NCBI GenBank assembly: GCA_963932465.1
Contig: OZ010786.1
Coordinates: 597,793,038 to 597,857,037 of the forward strand
Origin: Maratus speciosus
Lineage: Eukaryota; Arthropoda; Arachnida; Araneae; Salticidae
Reading direction: 5' to 3'
DNA length: 64,000 nucleotides
Part shown: positions 23,846-35,230 of the stretch, piece after piece
Layout: each line of letters begins with the position of its first letter
How positions within the stretch are numbered: position 1 is the first letter of the stretch
Position numbers and translations under genes: made by a program
The notes under the pieces: generated by a model
Databases searched by the model: none
What the model was told of the DNA's origin: nothing
The model's input: the letters and a program-made list of their open reading frames with translations, nothing else

Positions 23846-23850
23846 TTTAA

Positions 23851-24100
23851 CCCTTTGCACTAGAGAGGTGATTTTCACTGACCGCTGGTGTCTCGCAGAT
23901 CTGGGTGCTCCAAATGCACTGGACACCAGTATTTTAAACTAATTTTCTTCGCCTTATCTAATGTCCGAATAATCTGTGATAAAAGATGGCGAAATAAACT
24001 GTAAGATATTAGTGGTGTCCCAAGCATTTGGCGTCCCGATTTAAGAGAAACACCTGACAACACTAGTGGTGAGTGAGAGTCACCTCTCGAGTGCAAAGGG
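23851..24100. mobile_element. TTAA-flanked 250-bp MITE with a nested foldback
   Basis: TTAA at 23847-23850 and 24101-24104; ends CCCTTTGCACTAGAGAGGTG and CACCTCTCGAGTGCAAAGGG pair almost perfectly. The interior (about 23885-24067) is a related copy of the foldback at 20775-20962. Confidence 0.8.
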
Positions 24101-24305
24101 TTAAATGTGCTATGTTGTCTAATTTTGACAGTTCGAGGAAAATCGAAAAAAAAAAGTCTATTTAAGTACAAGCTATGCATCGCCTTGCAAATTATGATGA
24201 ATGTCAAACATTTTCATCTTTGTTTTTTTAATATTGTATTTTTCGTTTCTCGTTTTCTGCAGCTTATTGCTATTTTCAAAATGTTCTAAATTGTCCGCGT
24301 TTTAA

Positions 24306-25002
24306 CTCTTTAAGGGGACACGGTACCTTTTAAACTACTTTTTCGATTTTGAATAATACTGTAATATACTTAAATATAATGTCACTACAGATATGAGGTA
24401 CTATAAAGCAAATATAATTTCATATAATTTCAAAAAAAAAATCTTGTAGAACAGCCTATTTAACTAAAATTTAAATTTTAAAAAAATTAAAAAAATGTTT
24501 TTAAATCCCTACTACTTTTTTAAATATGAATATTTTTGCTTCAAATTTTTTTTACATATTCCTTAGATTATACTACATAAAACTGTGCATGGATTTTTAG
24601 ATGTAGGGGATATTACATTTAATATCAATATTTTTCTCTTTTGTATAGTAAAAAATCAAGGAAAAATAATTGAAATTCTTAAAAAAAAAAAAAACTATAA
24701 CCTTCAATGTTAAATCCATGCACATTTTTATGTAGTATGTTTTTAAGACTATGTAAAAAAATTTTGAAGCAAAAATATTCATATTTAAAAAAGTAGTAGG
24801 GATTTAAAAACATTTTTTTAATTTTTTTAAAATTTAAATTTTAGTTAAATAGGCTGTTCTACAAGATTTTTTTTTAAATCATATGAAATTATATTTGCTT
24901 TATAGTACCTAATATCTGTAGTGTCATTATATTTAAGTATATTACAGTATTATTCAAAATTGAGAAAGTAGTTTAAAAGGTACTGTGTACCCCTTAAGGG
25001 GG
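24306..25002. repeat. ~700-bp giant hairpin element
   Basis: Left TTAA (24302-24305). The two halves are complementary over roughly 300 bp each, starting from CTTTAAGGGG...GTACCTTTTAAACTAC and its partner GTAGTTTAAAAGGTAC, around a ~110-bp AT-rich loop. Differences between arms are few, mostly in A/T run lengths. Confidence 0.8.
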
Positions 25003-25215
25003 TAAAGCACTTCCATTGCTAAAATGTTGAAATGAATCAATAACACCGGAATTTTCGTACAAATTTATTTGGAAATAAGAGAAAGCTAAATTTCATATGC
25101 ATAATAAACGGTAAAAATTTATACAAAATTTCTGGTGCCATTGTGGCATCTGGGAATTAAAATTAAGTGGTTTCGTATACATACCACAGCCCTTGAAAGG
25201 GTCAATGTTTCTTAA

Positions 25216-25416
25216 CTTTTTCCGGCACAGAAGAGATCTGTTCGTGAAATGATTGACTGACACCAAAATTTAGAAGCGAACTTTTTAAAATTTTAAATCC
25301 TGTTGTTCTAAACTATCATTACAAAAGCAAAATTTTATTAAAATATTCTTGGTGCGATTGTAAACTTGGAATTACAATTAGGTGGTCTCGCAGTGAGACC
25401 ACTGCGTCGAAAAGGG
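25216..25416. mobile_element. TTAA-flanked 201-bp MITE
   Basis: TTAA at 25212-25215 and 25417-25420. A further, poorly bounded stretch of similar style (25006-25203) lies between it and the hairpin element. Confidence 0.65.
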
Positions 25417-25420
25417 TTAA

Positions 25421-26324
25421 AGAACTTAGCTGATTAAATGCTCTTGTGTTTTTTGGTTCCTTCAATGGTAACACCTATACTATCTGATGATATTCGTGAA
25501 ATTTCAAATCAGTGTCATCCAACATGCCAGTAGTATTTACTTCGTAATGTAAATGTAGCCAATCTCTCATTACTCCTCCGTAACATGCGTATTAATTTCA
25601 CCCACTAACAACATTTTGAACAAAACAAATTTATTTGAGAATCTTTTATTCATTTAACTTCAAGATTTTACGTGTAACTTATTTAAATTCATTTCTTTTA
25701 AATTTTTCTGGTTTGAAACTTATTAAACCTGCTTCAAATGAACCCATATGTTACAAGAGATTGATGGGATCTTGAAACCTATGTGTAAAGCAAAAAAATA
25801 ATTTTGGTAGAGCTTTTGTCCACCGCAATGTATCTGCTTAGAGCACAACAGACTCAATCCCTCATGGATAAAGTTGCCACAGTCAACGATTTTTTAAACC
25901 TTTGAATACCACTGATTCTAAATTACAATCTTCTTGATAAATTTTTAGTAGCAATCTGTCTTTGCCTGGACATAGGACAAGCGTGCACTAACGAAAATGT
26001 ATTTGCTGGAACATAACATGTTTCGTTTCCCTTGTTTTTTCATTTTGTTATTACAAGCTGGACTTCAAAGTTTATGGTTTTTGCACTTCCTTTGATAATG
26101 TTTCTAGTTTTGATAAAATCTCAAATTCACAAAAAAATAGATATAACATGCCTGTGATTTTAGATGTTGATATAACCAGACTGCACACAGAATTTTCTTT
26201 ATGTTTCGCTTATGTGAACTGTAGTGTGATGTACATTGTAAAGAAACACATCTGTGGAATTATACTACAATTAAAATACATTTTTATTTCTTAAAATATT
26301 TACAATCTTCATCACTCAATTTTT
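25421..26324. other. AT-rich intergenic sequence
   Basis: Nothing recognised. Confidence 0.45.
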
Positions 26325-26328
26325 TTAA

Positions 26329-26460
26329 CCCCTTCGGGACAAGCATCATTTACAGAATTTTTAATCTTTTATCAGCGGTTTTTCAAAACAGAAAATTTTG
26401 CCCAATTGAATCAAGAAAATGCTTGGATTAAATAAGGCAAAATTTACAATAAACTTTTTT
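26329..26460. mobile_element. Partial TTAA MITE, family 3
   Basis: TTAA at 26325-26328 followed by CCCCTTCGGGACAAGC and family-3 interior in reverse; the far end is missing. Confidence 0.55.
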
Positions 26461-26611
26461 CATTTCCATCTTCCATGTGTCAAAATTAAAAATTATATCA
26501 TCATTTACTTTGTTAAAAAAGCTTACTTTAAAGTTCTTAATACTTTAATTGCCATTGCAAAGGAATGCATGCGCCAGTAATATTTTTCAAAGGCCAACAT
26601 AGTGAAAAAGA

Positions 26612-26682
26612 TTCCATGCCGGGACTCGAACCTGGGCCATCAGTATAGCGCATTGACGTTCTACCGACTAAACCACATGGAA
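26612..26682 (-). tRNA. tRNA-like sequence (probable pseudogene/SINE head)
   Basis: Read on the minus strand: a perfect 7-bp acceptor stem TTCCATG/CATGGAA, D-arm GTTT...GAAC, and a T-arm with TTCGAGT loop; A-box GGTTTAGTCGG and B-box GGTTCGAGTCC are good. The anticodon loop reads GCGCTAT, lacking T at position 33, so charging is doubtful. Inverted mate at 26822-26892. Confidence 0.6.
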
Positions 26683-26821
26683 TATAGTCTCTATCGATGT
26701 TGGATATAATTCAGTTTCGTGTTTGCCCCATATCGGTGGCTCACGATAAATGTTCCATCTTGTGCTGCGTTTGTAGCCTTGCCAACATATAATAGTGAGA
26801 AGTTTTCCAGGCTGGGTATCG

Positions 26822-26892
26822 TTCCATGTGGTTTAGTCGGTAGAACGCCAGTGCGCTATACTGATGGCACGGGTTCGAGTCCCGGCATGGAA
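26822..26892 (+). tRNA. tRNA-like sequence, inverted mate
   Basis: 71 nt, same cloverleaf with perfect acceptor stem; differs from its mate at a few positions in the anticodon and T stems. The complementarity between the two copies continues about 20 bp outside the tRNA body (CCAACATAGTGAAA / TTTCACTATGTTGG), so they are arms of one large inverted repeat (26592-26912). Confidence 0.6.
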
Positions 26893-26912
26893 TCTCTTTC
26901 ACTATGTTGGTC

Positions 26913-27116
26913 TTTGCGCCTCTTGAGCAACTACTTTTAAATTTGATTTTCATTTGAAATAAGAAAATTACTATTCAAAGTTTTCTAGTGCGAATTCGGA
27001 ATTTTTAAATAAAAAACCCGCCAGATTCGGCAGTACTGTTGAAGACCGCTTAATCAAAAACTGCTAAAAAAGTCACTTCGTCATAGTCTGTTGTGATCGC
27101 GTGTTAAATGCTCTCC
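26913..27116. other. Intergenic sequence
   Basis: Nothing recognised. Confidence 0.4.
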
Positions 27117-28697
27117 ATTGTACGATAATTAATGGGATTCAATTAAGTGACCGATAATTTTTATTCGTATACCTTTTCAAAAATCGAAACTTCATACAGC
27201 TATTTTAGACACAGAAATATAAAATGAACATGAAGGAAATGTGTAAATTCGATTTTTTCAATAACATCAAATAAAATTATTTATGATTGCGTCACTATAA
27301 CTGATGTGTAACTATTATGATGCCATCAGTTGAAGAAATTTCTTCTGCAAAACTTTCTCAAAAGTAACAACCTTGTAGCCGGATATAATGTGTTTTCATA
27401 ATAGAATCATTGCAGGAGTTTTCAAAACAAATAAACTTTGATAAATATCTGACGAATATAATAAATACAAACTCTTAACAAAGTAAATATCTTTGATAGC
27501 ATTATACATGATTTGAAATAAAAAGGTTAAAGGAAATATTTACATGAAATGTTCTTTATTGTGCATCGTTATACTTATTTATCTGTATGCCTCGGATCTT
27601 TCTATAGTAAGCATTAGTATAGGATTTGTTACCGCCTCAAAAGTTAAAAAAGTGATTTAACCTTTTCCAAGCATTAATCAGTATGATTCCATAAACTGAC
27701 CGATATTTTTTTCGCATACTTTTCTAAAAATGGAAACTTCATACAACTATTTCTGACACAGAAATATAAAATGAACATGAAGGAAATGTGTAAATTCGAT
27801 TTTTTCAATAACATCAAATAAAATTATTTATGATTGCGTCACTATAACCGATGCGTAACTATTATGATGCCATCAGTTGAAGAAATTTCTTTTACAGAAA
27901 TTTCGCAAAAGTAACAACCTTGTAACCGGATATAATATGTTTTCATAATAGGATGTTTTCAAAACAAATAAACTTTGGTAAATATCTAACGAATATAATA
28001 AATACAGTACTCTTAACAAAGTAAATATCTTTGAAAGGAAAAGAAAATAATCGCATTACATATCATTCGAAATAAAAAGTTTAAGAGAAATGTTTACAAG
28101 ATATGTTCTTTATTCGGCATCGTTATACTTATTTATATGTATCCCTCGGATATTTTCATAGTAAGCATCATTATAGGATTTGTTACTACCTCAAAAGTTC
28201 CAAAAAATTGATTTAACCCTTTTCAAGCATTAATCAATGTGATTCCATAAACTGGCCTATATTTTTTTCGTATACTTTTCTAAAAATGGAAACGTCATAC
28301 AGCTATTTCAGACACAGAAATATAAAATGAAAATGAAGGAAATGAGTAAATTCGAATTTTTCAATAACATCAAATAAAATTATTTATGATTGCGTCAGTA
28401 TAACTGATACGTAACTATTATGATGCATTAGCTGAAGGAATTTCTTTTCCAGAACATTCTCAAAAGTAACAACCTTGTAGCCGGATGTAATGTGTTTTCA
28501 TAATAGGATCATCGCAAAAGTTTTCAAAACAAATAAACTTCAATAAATATCTGACGAATATAATAAATACGGTGCTCTTAACTAAGTAAATGTCTTTGAA
28601 AGAAAAAGAAAATAAACGCATTACATATTATTCGAAATAAAATGTTTAAAGGAATTGTTTATATGAAATGTCCTTTATTGTGCGTCGATATTCTTAG
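27117..28697. repeat. Three ~550-bp tandem units
   Basis: The block beginning near ATTTTT(A/T)TTCG(T/C)ATAC recurs at about 27155, 27707 and 28260, with shared AGCTATTTCAGACACAG-like, AACATCAAATAAAATTATTT and TTTTCATAATAG words. The third unit is cut at about 28698 and its tail resumes at about 30650. Confidence 0.8.
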
Positions 28698-28736
28698 TTG
28701 CCAAGCAAAGCGATATAAGTAAGCGTCCTATCTTAA

Positions 28737-29273
28737 CACGTTCACGCCGGCGCCAATATTCATGTTTTTCGCTGTAAGGCGGCGCTCGAATTCATGTTTT
28801 ACTTCATCTGGCGGCGCGGTACTTTCGCTTATTGAGACACTGTATGTAATGACACCGCCCCTGTCATATTTTTTAAATTGAGCTCGAATATAGCCAGCAG
28901 AGTTGATTGTGAATGTCTGGAAGTTGGTAAGGAATAAGCAAATTACTTAGAGACATGATTTTATTGACTACATGTGTACGAATTTAATATAAAATGTCTT
29001 ACAATCTAAAAAAATGTGAAACATGATATAAATGCATCTTCTGTAAGGTTGAATGTATTAATTTTATAATATTGAATTGTTTTTATTACTTAATTTTCGA
29101 ATATTGAAGTGTGACCCACCAATAATGTACGCCGTCTATGGCATAGTCGAGTGTGACCCACTGGTAGTGAACGCCTTCTACTTAACAGTGGAGTGTGACC
29201 CACCGGTGATGCACGCCGCTTGATGCGGCAGTCAAGCGTGACCCACCGGTGATGCACGCCGGCGTGAACGTGT
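28737..29273. mobile_element. Nested 537-bp TTAA element with CACGTTCACGCCGGCG ends
   Basis: TTAA at 28733-28736 and 29274-29277; removing it restores the host sequence ...CTATCTTAAA... seen in copy 1. Ends CACGTTCACGCCGGCG / CGCCGGCGTGAACGTG. 29108-29262 holds four ~50-bp subrepeats each with GTGACCCACC. Confidence 0.85.
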
Positions 29274-29717
29274 TTAAAGGGAGAGGTAACCGCAAGATTA
29301 ATGGCGAGGTCGTCAGATCAATCAAGATCGTACGCCACGTAGCGGACGCGGTTAAACTACAGGAAGATGCCTAACTGTTTTCTTACATCACACCGCTAAA
29401 ACTGTAAAGTTTTTTGCACCTTGATTAATAGCTGAAATGGGTCTGACAGGGTGACGAAAACTTCGTGGTGTCAAGTGCATCTGGACGCCCCTCTCGCTGC
29501 GCCATTATTTTGCAATAAATGTGGCAAGCAAAATTCAGTTTCATGAGTGACTAAAGATTTAGAAAATAATCGCAGATGGTAGATATCCTGTCATATATGA
29601 CGTCACACTACAAGCCCGCGTACGTGGATTATCACGCCGTCCACAAGATGGCGCAACTGTGTTAATTTACGCCCGATTTCAGTATCAAGTTAGCACGCTT
29701 GCTTATATCGCTTTGCT

Positions 29718-30631
29718 ATAGCTTCTAGAATATATAGTGTGAAATATAGAGCCTAGAATATATAGTGTTGAAATCGGCTATCCCTGTAATACTTAAAAAA
29801 GTGCTATAATATTGTATCCCTTAAATGTGCATTGATACTGCTGCAATATGCAGATCGCAGCGACATCTGCAGGATATTTTCTACAACTGCAAGAAATGGC
29901 TAGTCTATACAATGTAATACTAGTAATACGAAAATCCCGCAGATGTCGCTGCGAACGACACTTGAAATTTTAGCAGTATCGTCGCACATTTAAGGAATAC
30001 AAATTTTTAGCACTGTTTGGATAGCATATTTCCACGCTAGGTATTCTAGGCGCAGTGTGAAAATCAGCTTTCCAAACTGTGCTAAAAATTTGTATCCCTT
30101 AAATGTGCAACGATGCTGAAGTCCAAAGAGCCGATTACAGCGACATCTGCGGTATATTTTCAAATTTCAATGTAAACCTCGTATTATTGCAGCGTCTGGA
30201 CCAAATCGCCGTGGAGTTTTAGAAAATATCCTGCAGATGTCGCTGCGATAGGCTCTTTGGATTTCAGCATCGTTTCCCATTTAAGGTATCCAATATTTTA
30301 GCACTTTTTTAAGTATTACTAGGATTATACAGCGTCTAGAATACCTAGAGTGGAAATATGCTATCCAAACAATGCTAAAAATTTGTATCCCTTAAATGTG
30401 CGACGATACTGCTAAATTCTCAAGTGTTGATCGCAGCGACATCTGCGGGATTTTCGTATTACATTGTATAGACCAGCAATATCTTGCAGTTGTAGGAAAT
30501 ATCCTGCAGATGTCGCTGCGATCTTCTTATTTCAGCAGCATCGTTGCACATTTAAGGGATACAATATTTTAGCGCTTTTTTAAGTATTACAGGGATAGCC
30601 GATTTCCACACTGTATTTTCTAGGCGCTATA
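29718..30631. mobile_element. Nested 914-bp foldback with 8-bp target duplication
   Basis: Flanked by GCTTTGCT on both sides (29710-29717, 30632-30639), an 8-bp duplication as in hAT elements. Outer units are inverted copies of each other (GGCTATCCCTGTAATACTTA and complement); a middle unit 30050-30300 is itself an inverted pair built on CGCAGCGACATCTGC / GCAGATGTCGCTGCG. Confidence 0.85.
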
Positions 30632-30648
30632 GCTTTGCTTGGCAGCTC

Positions 30649-31114
30649 AGCTCTGAAATTATTTAGATGTATGACTCGGATCTTTTTGTACTAAACATCA
30701 GTATAGCTTTTGTTACCGCCTCAAATGTTTTATAATATATGATTTAACATTTTGCAATTAAAGTACTCCTCGCAGGCACATGCATTCCTTACTCGAATTT
30801 ATTCGATTTGCACCACTATTTTTAAGAAACATTATTATTTGTACTGTGGCAGCAAGTACAAAAGAAAGTTATTTAAAAGCGCACTTTTAAAATATAGTGG
30901 TGAAATAGAATAAAAAAAATAGAATCATGTATGTAAAGCTTGAACGCCTATTTGACGGCACTCAACATCAAAGGGTTAGCGTTATGAAAATTCTTTTTTC
31001 AAACATTACTGTAATTTCTGGCTTATAAGTGACAACTAAAATAAATCTGTTTTAAACCAGACATTTCATTTAATATATAAAGTGAAATAAGTCTTAAGTA
31101 AAAGTTAGATTTTC
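30649..31114. other. Tail of the 550-bp repeat, then intergenic sequence
   Basis: 30655-30760 continues the interrupted tandem unit (GACTCGGATCTTT..., TTTTGTTACCGCCTCAAA). Beyond that nothing is recognised. Confidence 0.55.
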
Positions 31115-31118
31115 TTAA

Positions 31119-31365
31119 CCCTCCTAATGCCCATGGTAGCACCAACAATGTTACCACCAGTTTTTCGAATTTAGCGCATCTTTTAATTCGGATACGGCTA
31201 TAATAAATTCACACTAGAAGTTTTAGATAGCAAATTTTCTTTATTTAATAACAGGCATTCCGTTTTAAAATTTGACAAAATTTATTATTGAAACTTTTTA
31301 GTATGAATTCAGATACTATGAATTACGGAATTTCTAGAAAATATCCTACTATGGGAATTAGAGGG
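31119..31365. mobile_element. TTAA-flanked 247-bp MITE
   Basis: TTAA at 31115-31118 and 31366-31369; ends CCCTCCTAATGCCCATGGTAG and CTACTATGGGAATTAGAGGG. Confidence 0.75.
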
Positions 31366-31369
31366 TTAA

Positions 31370-32634
31370 ATAAATTTTTTAGTTGGGAACAAATTTATTT
31401 GATCCTCTTCTTATACGTTAGAAATTATTACATACATTTTGCAAATAGAACAATTTGAGAACTGAACAAAAAATCATGACAACAATTTAATTTCTTTCTC
31501 TTTAATTCGGAAAGATTGATTTGCATAAAGTAACTAAATAAGTGAAATAGGTTAAACCTCATTTCTCGTTCCGAAGGATCAGCGCAAAATTTAAAAAGAA
31601 TACTATAAACAATAATAAAATACATAAAATATATTATATGAACTTTAAAAGTTCACTGTTTTACTTAAAAGGTGACTTAAATAATAAAAGAGATGTTAGA
31701 AGCTTAATATATATATATTTTATTTAAAACTTCTTAGTACTTTCAAACTTTTCCAAGAACTTCATCAGAGAATATTTTAATATTTGCTGTTTATTTTTAC
31801 AAATACGTCACTTCGTTTTAAAAAAAGAGAGACAATAATTAATAGAGTTAAAAGTAGAAGTAGTAGTTTCTTGGACTGAACATATTTAGAGAAAATATAT
31901 ATTATTATTAACTGCAGTTCCATTTATTTTATTTATTTACAAGCTGTTACCCGTGACGTCGTTCACGTAACATAAAAAGAAGAAACTAATTAATTAAGCA
32001 AAGCATTTCCCTTCCGATAATTAAAAACATATATAATAAACCAATTCTTTATCAAATTTTATAGGAGACAATCTCTCCATATATATATTACGCTATCGCA
32101 CGTGGCACAGAAAGCGCAATTATTTGTTAATTATTTAATAGCAACGCCCAAATGAAACGCATCTCATTGGTTATTGAACAACATTTAATGCATCACCATA
32201 CCTATAAGGGGGTTACCATAGGGCAACCTGTTCTGTAGCCAAATACCGCCAAGTTTGTCGCCAAAAGTGACGCCAACTTGGCGATATCTCTCATATTTCG
32301 CCAAATTGCCATAGACTTCCATTGTAAACCAATAGAGTTTACTTGCTTACAGAAAATCAACAAATTGAGATATTTTAATGCAACAAAAACTGATATTAGC
32401 TTAAGGGATTATATTAATTATATTTAACCCTCTCTCTGCGTAATTATTTTTTTTTATCAAAATAGGTTCAAAAATTGCGCATTTTTTTATTACATGTTTC
32501 AAATCTATATATAGCTTAGAAGCTTAGAGTTTAAATATGTAAACATTTTTTGTAAAAGAGTTCAGGAACCAAACGCTACTGCAAATGTTTACGCTATTGT
32601 GCGCTTGTTATGTAACACCTAGAGTTGGCCGAAG
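31370..32634. other. AT-rich intergenic sequence
   Basis: No gene. 32230-32330 has repeated words built on CGCCAA (e.g. ACCGCCAAGTTTGTCGCC), echoed at 36650-36740, perhaps two ends of a decayed element. Confidence 0.4.
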
Positions 32635-32882
32635 AGTCGACTCAAAATCTCGACTCCTTCCAAGTGAGTCGAACTGTCGACTCCTCCATAGTGAATTGTC
32701 TCGACTCAAAAGAGTCGAACTTTAGTTTCCACTCAGTTTGGGATTAGGAGTCGAAGAGTCGAAGTCGACTCACTCAAAGAGTGGTTGGACGAGTTTAACA
32801 CAGTGTCGGACTTGGAGAGTCGAGAGTTGAAGAATACATTTTCGACTCTTCGACTCAGTATCGGATTTCAACTCTTCGAATC
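32635..32882. repeat. Degenerate GAGTCGA repeat
   Basis: Many copies of GAGTCGA and TCGACTC on both strands in 250 bp, so the segment is largely self-complementary. It directly abuts the inverted end of the next element. Confidence 0.7.
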
Positions 32883-35230
32883 CGGGCTGCTTTTTCAAGA
32901 AGGCTCACGTTTTGAGCACCTTATCGCCAGAGTAAGGGTTGGCGCGGAGATGAATTCAACGCTACGCACCCTTTTTTGTTTGTGACGTCGTACGCGTAGC
33001 GAACAGCAACCCCATTCCTTTGCTGAGAGGAAGAGATGATCTTTTTTTCATTTGTTTTTTCCACAAATGTAAAACGCTAGACGAAATGTTATTTCACTGT
33101 GGTTTGCAATTAGAACCTTGCTTAAAACAAAGATCTTTTTCGGATTAAAATTAACTTTTAATTGCACAAATATATATAATTCAAACATAAGTTATTTTTT
33201 TCAGTTCTATAATATTCATTTCATTAATTCGCTATATGTTCGAAGAAATTGAGAACGTATTTTTAAAACAGACGTAAAAATTTTCTTTAATAAATATAAT
33301 TGTATTGATCATGTTTTTATGACACAATTGAACATAGTTTTATTAGTATTATTACTGAATTAATTTAGTTTTTTCATTATTAAGCGGCATAATTGTGTGA
33401 CGTGTTGATTGCATTAATAAAACACATTTTCACTGAAATAATTCATTAAAAATTAATTGTTTTTAATTTAATTGCGATTAGAAGTTAATAGGAAGTTGAA
33501 ACTAAGATCAATTCGATTATAATTAGATTGAACGATAAAGCATAAATTATTTAACCGTATCCTGCAATTAAATCTATCAGCTAAAATAATTGCAAGTTGA
33601 TGCATGCAATTAAATCAATTACTATTACATTTTAATATTGTTAAAATTTTATCATTATTTGATTTTTTATGGAAAAGACATTAATCTGTCCCTAGTGCAC
33701 AAAATTAAAAATCTTTAAAATTCTTCAGTTTTTTATTTTAAAATTTTTGCCATATTTTTAAATATTATTTCGCCTTAGTTGTTTCATTTATTATTTAAAA
33801 ATAATAATTCGTCATATTTGAATAAATCATGTAAATTCTTCTCTCGAATGAAATCCCCCCCCCCACATACACACTTTATATTTCGTCATTCTGCACACAT
33901 ATTGCTCTATTTATTAAGTTGAAGTGGCAATAAAATAATGCTCAATCGTCTGAGGCAACCTCCCATTTTGAATTTTATCTCCCCCCCCCCTCTCCTCCAT
34001 CACACTATTTTTTGCCCATTTAAAATTCATTGTTGCCTTGCAGAAAAGATTAGTTAAAATTGTGTCTGAAATGATGTTAACTATTCCTTCGCTTATCCAT
34101 AACAGTGCATAAAGTTTACTCTTTTGCTCTATCTGTTGATTTTTAAATAACAAATAAATAATTTACCATAAAAAAAGATAAGGAAACAAACAGAATGAAA
34201 GATTTAAAAAAATAATAATAAGGATTAACCTTTTGTGCACACGCTTTCATTTTTTTTTTTTAATTCTTTACAGTTTTTTAAATTTTCTGTCCTATTTATT
34301 ACTTTGAAGTAACTATAAGTAAAAGACCAATTATTCAAATTCTGCCCCCCCCCCCCTAAAAAAAAGTTAAATATTCCAAGTTTTTAATTTTTTGGTTTGT
34401 TTTTTCTATTTATTAATTGATACATTTAACTATTTAAATCTATAGCCCCTCACTATCATATACAGTTAAAAAAATTCTCTAATGATTTTATTTGTTACTT
34501 TGAAGTAACAAAAGATAGTCATTCAATCTTTCTTCTACCCCACCCCCCCCCTTTAAGAATTTCATCTCATATTAAAAAGGCAATTTGTAAACATCCTGTT
34601 TGGGGGTGTGAAGCGTTTTTTTTTTTTTTCTTCTTTCTTGGTTTGGCCTATTTTCACTCGACTTTGGGGGCTGTTTCTGCAGAATGATTTGGTATTAAAT
34701 TAATTATATAAGTTCATCGCAGAAAATATAATAATTTTCTGCCACAGGTATTTTTTAAAATCTGTGTTTATATACATCAAAATGCACTGAAACTGCATTA
34801 ACTCATGATCCCCATAAATCCATCTTCATATGTAATCAAATATTTAAATATATGAAGGTAATGAGTTTTTGTTTAAGAGGTATGGAATTAATAATGCTCG
34901 ATTGAATGAAAATTTAGATTTTTGAGGGGATCAAATAATCAAAATTTTAGTCTATATCATCAAAAGTAATAAAGACCTTCGATAAAACAGAGTATAAGAA
35001 TTCGTAATATAATTTCTTTCGAAGAAGATTTCTTTTCATCTAGAACACATAACTGAAAATATTTCTTTAATTTAGGTAGGACTGTTATTCTAAAATATGC
35101 TAGTTCGTCTTCCGCCCTTTCGGTTCAAAACAAAACACAAGACGACGATTGGCGTTATAGCTGGCTGAACGCTCTCGCTTTCGCCAAGGCTGGTGCTGAA
35201 AACGTGAGCCTTCTTGAAAAAGCATCCGGG
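32883..35230. mobile_element. ~2.35-kb element with ~40-bp inverted ends
   Basis: CCGGGCTGCTTTTTCAAGAA...CACGTTTTGAGCACC at the left is matched, inverted, by 35190-35230 (GGTGCTGAAAACGTGAG... GCATCCGGG). The interior is AT-rich with several poly-C tracts and no credible gene; the 79-codon frame at 33914 has no domain. Non-autonomous DNA transposon by inference. Confidence 0.6.

Larger units (their letters stand above)
28698..30648. mobile_element. MITE copy 2 (as 44-502), carrying two nested elements
   Basis: Ends GTTGCCAAGCAAAGCG (left) and its near-complement, split at the right by a nested insertion (…ATATCGCTTTGCT ... GCTTTGCTTGGCAGC). The interior matches copy 1 (AGGTAACCGCAA, CCACGTAGCGGACG, AGGAAGATGCCTAACTG). 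The element interrupts the third 550-bp tandem unit. Confidence 0.8.

Noticed and set aside
26719..26940. 73-codon frame over tRNA-like repeat
   Set aside because: Simply reads through the inverted tRNA-like copy.
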